Below are positions 26,128 through 37,153 of a stretch of DNA of 64,000 bases, piece after piece; positions within the stretch are counted from its first letter, which is position 1, and each line of letters starts with the position of its first letter. This stretch comes from DASYRM01 sp036004405 (lineage in GTDB: Bacteria > Acidobacteriota > Vicinamibacteria > Vicinamibacterales > UBA2999), in the NCBI GenBank assembly GCA_036004405.1, contig DASYRM010000133.1:1-64000 (forward strand). The letters run 5' to 3'. Below the pieces are notes generated by a model. The model saw nothing but the letters and a program-made list of their open reading frames with translations, was not told where the DNA came from and made no database searches. The position numbers were made by a program, and so were the translations under genes.

Positions 26128-29100
26128 ATGCGACGAGTCCAACGGCTGTTCCTCTCGGGCGTCCTGTTCCTGCTCATGCCTGCGCTCGCCTACGCGCAGG
26201 CGTCCATCGGCGGTGTGGTCAAAGACTCGTCGGGCGCCGTCCTCCCTGGCGTCACGGTGGAAGCGTCGAGTCCTGCCCTGATCGAAAAGGCTCGGTCCGT
26301 CACCACCGATCAATCGGGGCAATACAAGATCATCGACCTGCGTCCCGGCGCGTACACGGTGACCTTCACCCTGGCCGGGTTCAGGCCGGTGCGGCGCGAG
26401 GGCATCGAGCTCTCCGGCTCGTTCGCCGCGAGCGTCAATGCCGACCTGCCTCTCGGCGCGGTGTCGGAAGCCCTGACGGTGACCGCCGAGGCGCCGACGG
26501 TCGACGTGCAGAACAGCCGCCGCAGCAACGTCATCTCGGCCGAAGTCGTCGAGGCGCTGCCCACCTCGCGCAGCCAATACACCATGGCGACGCTGCTGCC
26601 CGGCGCGGTCGGGCCCGCCAACGACGTCGGCGGGACGAAATCCATGCAGATCCAGGCGTTCTCGATTCACGGCAGCCGCACTGGCGACCAGCGGCTGATG
26701 GTCAACGGGCTGACCTCGCGCAACCTGCTGGCCTCGGCCTGGGCCAGCAACTACGTGCCCGACATGAGCATGGCGGCCGAGGTGGCCCTCGACTACTCGT
26801 CGGGTGGTGCGGACTCGATTGGCGGCGGGCTGGGCATCAACGTGATCCCGAAGGAGGGCGGCAACCGTTTCTCCGGCTCGTTCTTCGTCAACGGCGCCAC
26901 CAGGTCGCTCCAGAGCAGCAACTACACCGACGAACTGAAGGCCAAGGGGCTCGGCTCCCCCAACAAGCTGAAACGCGTGTACGACATCAATCCGGCGATC
27001 GGCGGCCCGGTGTTCAAGGACAAGCTCTGGTTCTACGGCTCCATGCGCTGGCAGGAGAGCTCGAACAATCCGGCCGGCGCGTTCCTCAACAAGAATGGCG
27101 GCGACCTCACGAAGTGGACCTACGAGGCCGACCCGTCCAAGCCGGCCGAGAGCATCCTGACCGTGAAGCCGAGCGGCGGCATCCGACTGACCCTCCAGGC
27201 CACGCCGCGAAACAAGTTCGGTTTCTCGGCCGAGCCCCAGAAGCGCCACTGGATCCTGGCGCTGGCCAACAACCTCGCGCCCGAGGTGTATCCGGACTGG
27301 CAGTTCAACCACGAGTCGTTCACGACCGCGTCGTGGACGTCGCCGGTGACCAGCCGGCTGCTACTGGACGCCCGGTGGGCCAACCATGCGGAAGGGTTCG
27401 TCGACAAGTTTCCCGACGAGGGCGATCCCTGGCGACGCTCGATCGGGGTGCTCGAGACCTCCACCAACTTCCTCTACCGCACCAAGGGCTACTGTTGCGG
27501 ACCCATCTTCGGTGCGGGGCCCTACTTCGGCACGCAGAACGCGCCGTTCATCCAGCAGATGCAGGCCTCTGTCACCTACGTGACCGGCGCCCACGCCATG
27601 AAGATCGGGGTACAGGACGACTGGGGCAACACGGAAACGACGCAACGCGACAACGAGTACGGGCTCTTCTACAAGTTCAGCAAAGGTGTGCCGATCTCGC
27701 TCGAGCAGCACGCGCTGCCGTTCACGACGCACAGCCGCCTGAACGCCGAGCTCGGCATCTACGCGCAGGACCGGTGGACGTTCAAGCGCGCCACCGTCAA
27801 TGCCGGTCTTCGCTTCGACTACTTCTCGAACGGCTTTCCCGATCAAGCGCTCGGCCCGGCCTCGTTCGTGCCGAATCGCAACGTCGTGATTCCGGCCTCG
27901 ACCTACGCGAGCCTGAAGGACATCACGCCGCGTCTCGGCGTCGCCTACGATCTCTTCGGCAACGGCAAGACGTCGCTGAAGAGCAGCTACGGGAAGTACA
28001 TGCTGGGGCTCAGTCCCGGCGCCGGCAACCCGATTTCGCTGCTCTCGACCACGACCAGCCGGACGTGGACGCCCACGCTCCCGCCATCGGATCCGCGCTA
28101 CTACACGCCGCAATGCGACTTGAACAATCCGGCCGCCAACGGCGATTGCGGCGCGTCGACCAATGCGCTGTTCGGTCAGCTCCGCCCCAGCGCAGCTATC
28201 GATCCACAGACCATCAAGGGCTGGGGCAACCGGCCCTGGAACGCGGAGTTCTCGGCGAGCATTCAACAGGAGGTCCTGCCGCGCGTCTCCGTGGACTTTG
28301 GCTACTTCCGGCGCTGGTACGGCAACTTCACCGTCGTGGACAATCGCGCCGTCGGCCCCGGCGACTTCACCACCTACCGCATCACGGCTCCGGTCGATTC
28401 CCGGTTGCCACAAAGCGGTCTGGTGATTGACGGACTCTACGAAGTGAATCCCAACAAGATCGGCGCCGTGGACAACTACACGACGTTCGCCGACACCTTC
28501 GGCAAGCAGATCGAGCATTGGAACGGCTTCGACCTGACGATCAGCGCCCGCCCCAGTGCGGGCACCGTGCTGCAAGGCGGGTTGAGCACGGGCCGGACCA
28601 GCACCGACAACTGCGACCTGAGGGACAAGCTGCCGGAGATCACGGTGCCCGGCCTGAATGCCGTGCCGGCACGAAACTGTCACGTGGACACGAACTTCCT
28701 CACGCAATACAAGTTCCTCGGCACCTACCTGGTGCCGAAGATCGACGTGCAGTTCGCGGCGACGTTCCAGTCGACGGCCGGCCCGGAGGTGCAGGCCAAC
28801 TACGCCGTAACGTCAGGGCAGACCACCGCCGGCCCGCTCCCGCTCTCGGGGGGATTCCGCTTCGTGAACGTGCTCCTGCCCGGTACGCAGTACGCCGAGC
28901 ACATCAATCAGCTCGACTTCCGCGTGGCCAAGATTCTCCGTTTCGGACGCACGCGGACGTCGCTGAACTTCGATCTCGCCAACGCGATGAACGCCAACAC
29001 GTTCCTCACCATCAACGGGGCATACGGCGGGAACTGGCAGTATCCGCTCTCGATCCTCGATCCACGTCTCATCAAGCTGAGCGCCCAGTTCGAGTTCTAA
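26128..29100 (+). CDS. Oar-like TonB-dependent receptor with carboxypeptidase-regulatory N-terminus
   Basis: I chose the ATG at 26128, which follows AGGGAGAAG and gives a signal peptide ending AYAQA. The 990-residue protein has a carboxypeptidase regulatory-like domain (about 25-105: GGVVKDSSGAVLPGVTVEAS and DQSGQYKIIDLRPGAYTVTF). A TonB plug follows (about 115-245: RRSNVISAEVVEALPTSR, INVIPKEGGN), and then a long beta-barrel ending in KLSAQFEF with the C-terminal Phe. This architecture is greatly expanded in Acidobacteria and imports large substrates, often oligosaccharides, across the outer membrane. No TonB-box is obvious. It is monocistronic: a hairpin follows the stop. Confidence 0.92.
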   Translation: MRRVQRLFLSGVLFLLMPALAYAQASIGGVVKDSSGAVLPGVTVEASSPALIEKARSVTTDQSGQYKIIDLRPGAYTVTFTLAGFRPVRREGIELSGSFAASVNADLPLGAVSEALTVTAEAPTVDVQNSRRSNVISAEVVEALPTSRSQYTMATLLPGAVGPANDVGGTKSMQIQAFSIHGSRTGDQRLMVNGLTSRNLLASAWASNYVPDMSMAAEVALDYSSGGADSIGGGLGINVIPKEGGNRFSGSFFVNGATRSLQSSNYTDELKAKGLGSPNKLKRVYDINPAIGGPVFKDKLWFYGSMRWQESSNNPAGAFLNKNGGDLTKWTYEADPSKPAESILTVKPSGGIRLTLQATPRNKFGFSAEPQKRHWILALANNLAPEVYPDWQFNHESFTTASWTSPVTSRLLLDARWANHAEGFVDKFPDEGDPWRRSIGVLETSTNFLYRTKGYCCGPIFGAGPYFGTQNAPFIQQMQASVTYVTGAHAMKIGVQDDWGNTETTQRDNEYGLFYKFSKGVPISLEQHALPFTTHSRLNAELGIYAQDRWTFKRATVNAGLRFDYFSNGFPDQALGPASFVPNRNVVIPASTYASLKDITPRLGVAYDLFGNGKTSLKSSYGKYMLGLSPGAGNPISLLSTTTSRTWTPTLPPSDPRYYTPQCDLNNPAANGDCGASTNALFGQLRPSAAIDPQTIKGWGNRPWNAEFSASIQQEVLPRVSVDFGYFRRWYGNFTVVDNRAVGPGDFTTYRITAPVDSRLPQSGLVIDGLYEVNPNKIGAVDNYTTFADTFGKQIEHWNGFDLTISARPSAGTVLQGGLSTGRTSTDNCDLRDKLPEITVPGLNAVPARNCHVDTNFLTQYKFLGTYLVPKIDVQFAATFQSTAGPEVQANYAVTSGQTTAGPLPLSGGFRFVNVLLPGTQYAEHINQLDFRVAKILRFGRTRTSLNFDLANAMNANTFLTINGAYGGNWQYPLSILDPRLIKLSAQFEF

Positions 29101-29138
29101 CGATCCCGAATTCTTAACAAACTCTTTACGCAGCGATG

Positions 29139-29169
29139 ACCGCCCGCCGGGCCAACCGGCGGGCGGTTT
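29139..29169 (+). terminator. Terminator-like hairpin after the TonB receptor gene
   Basis: ACCGCCCGCCGG (29139-29150) pairs exactly with CCGGCGGGCGGT (29156-29167) over 12 bp around GCCAA. Only two T residues directly follow the stem, so it is a weak intrinsic terminator by sequence. It lies 38 bp after the stop. Confidence 0.55.
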
Positions 29170-29185
29170 GCTGTGTGGGGCGTCA

Positions 29186-30340
29186 ATGGCCCCGATCCGT
29201 CTCCGGTTGTCCCTTGTCACGTACATCGCGCGATCACTTCACAGGACGCTCTGTACTCTTGTTGTCGCCGCCGTCCTCGGCACCGCGTGTCCGGCCGGCG
29301 CGCAAACCGCCGCCGTCCCGTCGATCACGCTGGCGCCGGCGCCAGCCATCAGCCTCACCGGCGGCGTCGATTCGAACAGCCCCGCCGTGTGGGACCTGGT
29401 GGACGGCGTGGAAACGCTGCAGGTCGTGACATCCACGGCCGGTCAGCCAAGTCTTGCGAGCGGCCGCCGCCTCGCACGCCTCGGGCCGGCGGCGCCCGTC
29501 GAGTTCATCACCCATCCGGGCCACGGCGTCTGGATGGAGTCGGTGGTCGTGGACGACGGCGGCACCTGGTACGGCTACTACCACAACGAAGTGCCGGCCA
29601 CGCTGTGCGACCGTCCGACCCTCACGCTGCCCCGCATCGGAGCCGCGCGCTCGCGCGACCGCGGCGAGACATGGGAAGACCTCGGCATCATCCTCGAGGC
29701 GCCGCCCGGATGGCACGACTGCGCCACGCCGAACCAGTATTTCGTCGGCGGCGTCGGCGATGTGAGCGCGGTGCTCGATCGCGACTCGAAGGACCTGTAT
29801 CTCTATTTCAGTCAGTACTCGCGCTACGCGCCCGCGCAGGGCGTGGCGATTGCGCGCCTGGCCTGGGCCGATCGCGACGGGCCGGCGGGCAAGGTGATGG
29901 TGTTCAACGACGGCGCCTGGCTGCCGCCGACGCGCGTGACGTCCGAAGACGACGCGGGCAACCCGCAGACGACTTGGATCTACTCGTTCGGCACGCCGCT
30001 CGTGCCGGTGACGCAGCCCTGGCACGACGACGACCCTCGCGACGACGCCTTCTGGGGCGCCTCAGTGCACTGGAACGTCTCGTTGCAGCTCTACGTCATG
30101 CTGCTCAACCGCACCAAGGATGAGGGGTTCACGCAGGAGGGGATCTACGCGTCGTTTGCCAGCCGGCTCCACGACCCGGCCGCCTGGACGACGCCGATCA
30201 AGATCGTGGACGGCGGCTCGTGGTATCCGCAGGTGATGGGCATCGAGACCGGTGAAGGCAGCGACAAGCGGGCGGGGGCGCGGGCCCGGCTCTTCATGGG
30301 CGGCCGATCCACGCAGTTCATCGAGTTCAACGCGAGGTAA
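29186..30340 (+). CDS. Secreted propeller-type hypothetical protein
   Basis: This 384-residue protein starts at the ATG at 29186; an upstream in-frame ATG (29168) is possible. A long basic N-terminal region leads to a hydrophobic stretch and a likely cleavage near CPAGAQTAA. The mature protein has repeated beta-strand patterns with SRDRGETWEDLG (an Asp-box-like motif), a HNEVPATLCD segment and WGASVHWNVSLQLYVMLLNR. These are features of five-bladed propeller glycosidase or sialidase-like folds (GH43/GH33 type). Catalytic residues cannot be assigned with confidence. Placed after a TonB receptor on the same strand, it could act on a shared polysaccharide, though a hairpin separates the genes. 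Confidence 0.65.
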   Translation: MAPIRLRLSLVTYIARSLHRTLCTLVVAAVLGTACPAGAQTAAVPSITLAPAPAISLTGGVDSNSPAVWDLVDGVETLQVVTSTAGQPSLASGRRLARLGPAAPVEFITHPGHGVWMESVVVDDGGTWYGYYHNEVPATLCDRPTLTLPRIGAARSRDRGETWEDLGIILEAPPGWHDCATPNQYFVGGVGDVSAVLDRDSKDLYLYFSQYSRYAPAQGVAIARLAWADRDGPAGKVMVFNDGAWLPPTRVTSEDDAGNPQTTWIYSFGTPLVPVTQPWHDDDPRDDAFWGASVHWNVSLQLYVMLLNRTKDEGFTQEGIYASFASRLHDPAAWTTPIKIVDGGSWYPQVMGIETGEGSDKRAGARARLFMGGRSTQFIEFNAR

Positions 30341-30398
30341 ACGCGGCCGTACGAACCTCGGCCGTCGTGTAAGAACGAACCGGCGGTGAAAGCGAACC

Positions 30399-30710
30399 TT
30401 ACTCCGGCTGCAGGCGTCCGGCGAGCTCGGCGAGGATCTCCCGGTCGCGCGTACTCCACGATTGCTCGAGCGTCACGACCCAGCCCTTGAGGCGGGATGA
30501 CAGCGCGAGCCGCTCACACAGCTCGGACTTGGTGTCGTCGGGGCCCATGATCAACACCGGGCCCGGCGGGCCAAGCGCGTGGATGACGTGGTCGTAAAAC
30601 CGCGCGGCGCTGAGACGCCGCGACTCCACGAGGTGAGCCGTGAGGCTCTGGGCAAAGACGATCACCGCCCGGGTCGGGTCGATCCACAGTCCAACTTGCT
30701 GTGAAACCAT
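30399..30710 (-). CDS. Small conserved protein of the KVGLWID / FGPG family
   Basis: This 103-residue protein starts at the ATG at 30710 (VSQQVGLWIDPTRAVIV). The pattern of an N-terminal VGLWIDxxxAVIV strand, ARFYDHVIHAL helix and VLIMGPDDTKSELCERL is that of small cytosolic bacterial proteins. The usual form is K-V-G-x-W-I-D at the start and I-L-I-F-G-P-G-E-A-K-G-E-L later. They have an RNase H/eRF1 domain-like look and no tested role. Here the usual G-E-A-K-G is D-D-T-K-S, so this copy is divergent. It lies downstream of, and on the same strand as, the small secreted protein at 30740-30946. Confidence 0.6.
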   Translation of the reverse strand: MVSQQVGLWIDPTRAVIVFAQSLTAHLVESRRLSAARFYDHVIHALGPPGPVLIMGPDDTKSELCERLALSSRLKGWVVTLEQSWSTRDREILAELAGRLQPE

Positions 30711-30739
30711 GCCCGAGGGCATTCAATCCGTGTGCCTGA

Positions 30740-30946
30740 CTAGCCCTCCCGCCTGGTGAGGGTGGCCGTGATGCTGCGTTTACCAAACGGCGTATCGAGC
30801 GTCGTTTCGATAGTGACGCGCCCGCCGCCCGCCGCCGCCACGCTCTCGACGATCCACGAGCCGGTGAAATCCGGGTGCGGATCCTCTGCGCGCAGCCGGA
30901 CCGCGCTCACCAGGCAGACGAGGACGAGGGCGAGTGCTGTTCGCAT
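30740..30946 (-). CDS. Small secreted hypothetical protein, 68 aa
   Basis: The frame reads MRTALALVLVCLVSAVRLRA, a signal peptide, then EDPHPDFTGSWIVES and two further short strands, ending SITATLTRREG. The P-x-F-x-G-x-W start is common in small secreted acidobacterial proteins. It ends 29 bp before the next minus-strand gene. A second ATG lies 6 nt upstream (30952), and the haemoglobin gene on the other strand starts at 30951. The start regions therefore collide, and at least one of the two start calls is likely to be wrong. Confidence 0.5.
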   Translation of the reverse strand: MRTALALVLVCLVSAVRLRAEDPHPDFTGSWIVESVAAAGGGRVTIETTLDTPFGKRSITATLTRREG

Positions 30947-30950
30947 ATGC

Positions 30951-31349
30951 ATGTTTGACGCTACGATCGTGGTCTTGGACGACGCACAAATCTACGCCAC
31001 CATCGGCGAGGAAGGCTTCGAGCGCCTCGTCGGGCTCTTCTACCGCCAGGTCCCCACCGACGACATCCTCGGACCCATGTATCCCGCGGGCGAGCTTGCG
31101 GCCGCGGAGCAGCGGCTGCGCGACTTCCTGGTGGGCCGCTTCGGCGGACCGCCGCGCTACATCGAGCAACGGGGCCACCCGCGCCTGCGCATGCGCCACG
31201 CCCCCTTTCCGATCGGCCCCGAGGCGCGCGACCGCTGGATGGAGCTGATGGGCCGTGCCCTCGATGAAGCCAGGCTCCCCCCCGACGTCACCGAGTTCCT
31301 GCGCGAGTTCTTCGGCGCCGTGGCGACGATGATGATGAACCGCGCCTAG
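30951..31349 (+). CDS. glbO: Truncated haemoglobin, group II (TrHbO) type
   Basis: This 132-residue protein has the two-over-two globin pattern: YATIGEEGFERLVGLFYRQV, then LGPMYPAGELAAAEQRLRDF, FGGPPRYIEQRGHPRLRMRH and GPEARDRWMELMGRALDEA. The PRYIEQRGHPRLRMRHAPF segment holds the proximal histidine region, and R-D-R-W-M is a typical group II feature with Trp at G8. Such proteins bind O2, NO or CO and are linked to redox stress. The start is uncertain: ATG 30951 or GTG 30969. The gene is divergent from the small secreted protein, whose start codon lies within 5 bp. Confidence 0.88.
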   Translation: MFDATIVVLDDAQIYATIGEEGFERLVGLFYRQVPTDDILGPMYPAGELAAAEQRLRDFLVGRFGGPPRYIEQRGHPRLRMRHAPFPIGPEARDRWMELMGRALDEARLPPDVTEFLREFFGAVATMMMNRA

Positions 31350-31354
31350 CGCTG

Positions 31355-31419
31355 GGTCAGGTAGGGAAGACAAGCGTTCTCCCCACCCGACCTACCAGAC
31401 CTACCCGACCTACCTGACC
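31355..31419. repeat. Inverted repeat with degenerate CTACC(T/C)GACC units
   Basis: GGTCAGGTAGG (31355-31365) and CCTACCTGACC (31409-31419) are exact inverted repeats. The right half continues leftward as a series of CCTACCAGAC, CTACCCGACC and CTACCTGACC units of about 9-10 nt. It lies directly after the haemoglobin stop and may act as a terminator. An element of the same kind lies at 47775. Confidence 0.6.
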
Positions 31420-31481
31420 TGATTGGCCCACCTGCCCATGTGGGCGATGTAAGGGTCCAGCATCGCCCGTAGCATGGGCGC

Positions 31482-32363
31482 ATGATTACCGAACTCTCCA
31501 ACGAACTCGCCGACGCGGTGGCCAACGCCGCACCGTCGGTGGTGCAGGTCCACGGGCGCCGCCGGCCGGCCAGCGGTCTCGTCTACGCCGACGGCATCGT
31601 CGTCACCACCATGCGCGCCGTGGGGCGCGAAGACGGGCTTCGCGTGCGCACCCACGCGGGCGACACGCTCGATGCGACGCTCGCCGGATGGGATCCGGCC
31701 ACGAGCCTGGCGGTCCTCAAGGTGCCAGGCCTGACGGCGGCGCCGTTCACCCCGTCGGCGACGACGGTGCGCGTCGGCCACGTCGCCCTCGCGGTGGCGC
31801 GCTCCTGGAGCAACGCCGTGACCGCCAGCGCCGGCATCGTGGCGGTGATCGGCGGACCGCTGCCCACCGGGCGGCGCCGCGCGATCGACCAGGTGATCCG
31901 CACCACCGCACCGATGCACGACGGCTTCTCGGGTGGCGCCTTCCTCGATGCAAGCGGGGCGCTCATCGGGATGACCACTGCCGCAGCCATCCGCGGCTTT
32001 GGCGTCGTGATTCCCGCCGCCATCGTCTGGAAGACCGCGGCGCACGTCCTCGAGCACGGCGGCTCGGCGCGCGGCTACCTTGGCATCGTCGGCCAGCCGA
32101 TTCGATTCCCCGAGGGGCAGGCCGCGGCCAATGGTCGTGAAGGCGGCCTGCTCGTCAGCAGCGTGGCGCCGGACGGTCCGGCAGCCAAGGCAGGCGTGCT
32201 CATCGGCGACGTAGTCCTCGCGCTCGACGGTGCCCCGGTGGCGTCGCCCGAAGATCTGCTCGATCTGCTGACCGGCTCGCGCGTCGGCCAGACGGCGACG
32301 CTGCAGCTCCTCCGCGGAGGTTCGCCGACGGACGTGCAGGTGACGATCGGAGCACGTCCGTAG
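31482..32363 (+). CDS. HtrA-like PDZ protein with degenerate protease triad
   Basis: This 293-residue protein has a trypsin-like domain (about 15-190) and one PDZ domain (about 195-290, GLLVSSVAPDGPAAKAGVL). Compared with HtrA, the histidine segment T-N-x-H-V-V is TTMRAV (Arg45) and the aspartate segment T-D-L-A-V-L is TSLAVL (Ser75). Only the serine motif is kept (GFSGG, Ser150). It is therefore predicted not to be a protease. It has no signal peptide or membrane helix, so it probably stays in the cytoplasm. It lies 48 bp upstream of the molybdenum hydroxylase genes on the same strand and might be a chaperone-like accessory protein; this is inference. An intact relative is at 41024-41959. 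Confidence 0.8.
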   Translation: MITELSNELADAVANAAPSVVQVHGRRRPASGLVYADGIVVTTMRAVGREDGLRVRTHAGDTLDATLAGWDPATSLAVLKVPGLTAAPFTPSATTVRVGHVALAVARSWSNAVTASAGIVAVIGGPLPTGRRRAIDQVIRTTAPMHDGFSGGAFLDASGALIGMTTAAAIRGFGVVIPAAIVWKTAAHVLEHGGSARGYLGIVGQPIRFPEGQAAANGREGGLLVSSVAPDGPAAKAGVLIGDVVLALDGAPVASPEDLLDLLTGSRVGQTATLQLLRGGSPTDVQVTIGARP

Positions 32364-32410
32364 ACCTTGGGCCTTGGGCCTGATGTAGGCTATGAGGCTT
32401 CGGAGGGCCC

Positions 32411-32872
<462 letters not shown>

Positions 32873-32875
32873 ACC

Positions 32876-35238
32876 ATGGCGACATCTCCCGTTCTGCCGA
32901 AGCTCGTGGGCACGCGCGTCAAGCGCCGCGAGGACCCGCGCCTCATCCAGGGCAAGGGCACCTATGTCGACGACCTGAAAATCGCCGGCATGCAGTGGGT
33001 GGCTTTCAAGCGCAGCGACGTCGCGCACGGCCGCATCGTGTCGATCGACACCAAGGCCGCCGAGGCGATAGAAGGCGTGGAAGCGGTCTTCACCGGCAAG
33101 CAGATTGCCGAGTTCGTGAAGCCGATGCCGATCGGGACGCCGTTCCCCTCGCCGGAGCACCGTGTTGTTGCCGTGGATGTCGTCCGTTTCGGCGGCGAGG
33201 CGGTGGCGGTGGTGGTGGCCAGGGACCGCTACGTCGCGCGCGACGCGGTGGACGCGATTACGGTTCAGTACGACGTGCTGCCCGCGGTGGTCGATCCCGA
33301 GGCCGCGCTCGAGGGCAAGCCGACGGTGATCCACGAGCAGTTCAAGAACAACGTCGCGATCGGACCGATTCCCGGCGGCACCGGCGTGGCGCCCGACGGC
33401 TCGAAGGTGGACGACAGCGCCATCGAGAAGGCGTTCAAGGACGCCGAGATCGTCATCTCGCAGCGGATGATGAACCAGCGCCTGGCGCCGAGCGCGATGG
33501 AACCGCGGGGCGTGGTGGCACACTACGAAGCCGGCAAGGGCACGATGACCATCTGGTCGTCCACCCAGAACCCGCACATCCTGCGCACGTTCATCGCGAT
33601 GATGAACGGCATGGGCGAGAACGAGGTGCGCGCGATTGCGCCGGAAGTAGGCGGCGGCTTCGGCGCCAAGATCAACATCTACGCCGAGGAATACGTGGTG
33701 GCGGGGCTCTCGAAGAAGCTCGAGATGCCGCTCAAGTGGATCGAGGACCGGTCCGAAGCGTTCGTCGCCACGATTCACGGGCGCGACATCCTCGGCTACA
33801 TCGACCTCGCGGCCCGGCGTGACGGCACCGTGCTGGGGTTGAAGATGCGGCTCATCGCCGACATCGGCGCCTACAATATGCTGCTCACGGCGGCCATCCC
33901 GACGCTGACGATGTTGATGGCCAACGCCACCTACGCGATACCGGCCATCCGCGTCACGCTGACCGAGGTGTTCACCAACAAGACGCCCACCGACGCCTAT
34001 CGCGGCGCCGGGCGCCCCGAGGCGACCTACTTCGTGGAACGCGCCATGGACATGCTGGCGCGCGAGCTGAAGATGGATCCGGCCGAGGTCAAGCGCAAGA
34101 ACTTCATTCCGGCCAACGCATTCCCGTTCCACACCCAGATGGGCGCCGTGTACGACTCGGGCGACTACGAAAAAGCGCTCGATCGCGCGCTGAAGAACGC
34201 CGGCTGGGAACAGCTCAAGAAGGATCGCGACAAGGCCAAGGCCGAAGGGCGCCTCGTCGGACTCGGACTCTCGATGTACGTCGAGGTGTGCGGCATCGGC
34301 CCGTCGGCGTCGCTGCCGACCGGCGGCTGGGAGCACGCGCAGGTGACCATCGAGCGCGACGGCCGCATCACTGCCATGACCGGCGCCTCACCGCACGGCC
34401 AGGGCAACGAGACCACGTTCGCGCAGATGCTGGCCGATCAGTTCAGCGTGCCGTTCGAACACGTCACCATCCTGCACGGCGACACCGGCGTGGTGAAGCA
34501 GGGCATCGGCACCTTCGGCAGCCGCTCGCAGGCCGTCGGCGGCGCGGCGCTCCACATGGCCGCCGGCAAGGTCAAGAGCAAGATGGCCAAGTTTGCCGCC
34601 GCGCTGCTCGAAGCGCACGAAGACGACCTGGTGTTCGAGGACGGCCGCATCTCGGTCAAGGGGGCGCCGGCCAAGGGCAGGACGTTTGCCGAGGTCGCCT
34701 CGTATGCCTACATCCCGGTGCCCCTGCCGCCCGGGCTCGAGCCGGGCCTGAGCGACGAGGCGTTCTTCGAGCCGAGCAACAACACCTACCCGTTCGGCTG
34801 CCACATCGCGCTGCTCGAAATCGATCGCGACACCGGCGAGCCGACGCTGCTGCGTCTGGTGGCGGTGGACGACGCCGGCAACCTGATCAACCCGCTGATC
34901 GTCGAAGGGCAGATTCACGGCGGCCTGGCCCAGGGCATCGGGCAGGCGATGATCGAGGAGGTCGTCTACGGCGAGGATGGCCAGCTCCTGACCGGCTCGT
35001 TCATGGACTACGCGATGCCGCGGGCGATCGACTTTCCGCGCTTCGAGCTCGACAACACCGTGACGCCGACGCCGGTCAACCCGCTGGGCGCCAAGGGCTG
35101 CGGCGAGGCCGGGACGCTCGGCTCCACGCCCGCGATCGTCTCGGCGGCAGTGGACGCGCTGAGCGGGTTCGGCGTGAAGCACATCGACATGATGCTGCGG
35201 CCCGAAAAGCTGTGGCGCATCATCAACGGAGGCCAGGC

Positions 35239-35242
<4 letters not shown>
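32876..35242 (+). CDS. Molybdenum hydroxylase large subunit, form II CoxL-like
   Basis: This 788-residue protein matches the molybdopterin-cytosine-dinucleotide large subunit over its length (EDPRLIQGKGTYVDDL, EVGGGFGAKINIYAEE, GASPHGQGNETTFAQ). The active-site loop is AYRGAGR (residues 374-380), the form II signature. True CO dehydrogenases of form I have AYxCSFR with the Cu-binding Cys. So CO oxidation is not supported, and the substrate is more likely an aldehyde, purine or other N-heterocycle. The catalytic base is Glu744 (GCGEAGTLGS). It forms an (SLM)2 complex with its neighbours and overlaps the FAD subunit gene by 4 bases. Confidence 0.93.
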
Positions 35243-36093
<851 letters not shown>

Positions 36094-36124
36094 TCCCACG
36101 GCTCGCTTGAATCGCGAGAACCGT

Positions 36125-37153
36125 GTGAGGCACATCCCAGCGTCGGTCGGACGCGCCACGCACGATGGCCGTCCGATCACCGTGTCCATCCTCGACGACT
36201 ACTTCGACACCCTGCACACGCTGCCCTGCTTCGCGAAGCTGGCGCCCTTCGACGTCACGATCTGGAACGATCACGTGCAGGACGTGGACGTCCTCGCCGA
36301 GCGGCTCGCCGCCGCCGAGGTCCTGGTCCTGATCCGCGAGCGGACGCAGATCCAGGCGCCGCTCCTCGAGCGGCTGCCGCTGCTCCGGCTGATCAGCCAG
36401 CGCAGCGTCTACCCGCACATCGATGTCGACGCCTGCACGCGCCACGGCGTCATCATCTCGTCCAACCTGCACGCGGACACCTCCTATGCCACGGCGGAAT
36501 TGACCTGGGCGCTGGTGCTCGCGGCCATGCGGCAGCTCCCCGCACAGGTCGCCGCGCTCGAACGGGGCACCTGGCAGACCGGCGTGGGCTGGACCGTGCG
36601 CGGCAAGACCCTGGGGATCTACGGCTATGGCCGGATTGGTAAGGTGGTGGCGGGGTACGGGAAGGCGTTCGGCATGAACGTGTGGGTGTGGGCGCGGGAC
36701 GCGGCACGCGCACGGGCACTCGCGGACGGCTACGATGTGGCGCCGAGTCGAGAGGCCTTCCTGGCCGAGAGCGATGTCGTCTCCCTGCACATACGGCTCC
36801 TGGACGCCACCCGCGGCGTCGTCACCGCCGCGGACCTGGCGCGCATGAAGCCGACGGCTCTCCTGGTCAACACGAGCCGCGCCGGCCTCATCGCGCCCGG
36901 CGCGCTGGTCGATGCCCTCCGGGCGGGGCGACCGGGCATGGCAGCGGTGGACGTGTTTGAACAGGAGCCGCTGACCGATCCCAGCTACCCGCTGCTGGGA
37001 CTGCCGAACGTCGTGTGCACGCCGCACATCGGCTACGTGACGCGCGACGAGTACGACCTGCAATTCTCCGACATCTTCGATCAGATCGTCGCGTATGCCG
37101 CCGGCGCGCCGACGAATGTGGTGAATCCGGCAGGCTTACGGCTTAAGACTTAG
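36125..37153 (+). CDS. D-2-hydroxyacid dehydrogenase family protein
   Basis: The protein has about 342 residues if it starts at the GTG at 36125; another GTG at 36182 (giving VSILDDYFD) fits the family N-terminus better. The NAD-binding motif is GIYGYGRIGKVV. The catalytic set is Arg (NTSRAGLI), Glu (DVFEQEPL) and His (TPHIGYVT). The sequence resembles the D-3-phosphoglycerate dehydrogenase-like branch with the VLIRERTQIQAPLLERLP segment. The substrate is unknown. It follows the CoxM-like gene by 31 bp and could share its transcript. Its 3' end overlaps the convergent CoxG-like gene by 4 bases. Confidence 0.9.
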   Translation: MRHIPASVGRATHDGRPITVSILDDYFDTLHTLPCFAKLAPFDVTIWNDHVQDVDVLAERLAAAEVLVLIRERTQIQAPLLERLPLLRLISQRSVYPHIDVDACTRHGVIISSNLHADTSYATAELTWALVLAAMRQLPAQVAALERGTWQTGVGWTVRGKTLGIYGYGRIGKVVAGYGKAFGMNVWVWARDAARARALADGYDVAPSREAFLAESDVVSLHIRLLDATRGVVTAADLARMKPTALLVNTSRAGLIAPGALVDALRAGRPGMAAVDVFEQEPLTDPSYPLLGLPNVVCTPHIGYVTRDEYDLQFSDIFDQIVAYAAGAPTNVVNPAGLRLKT

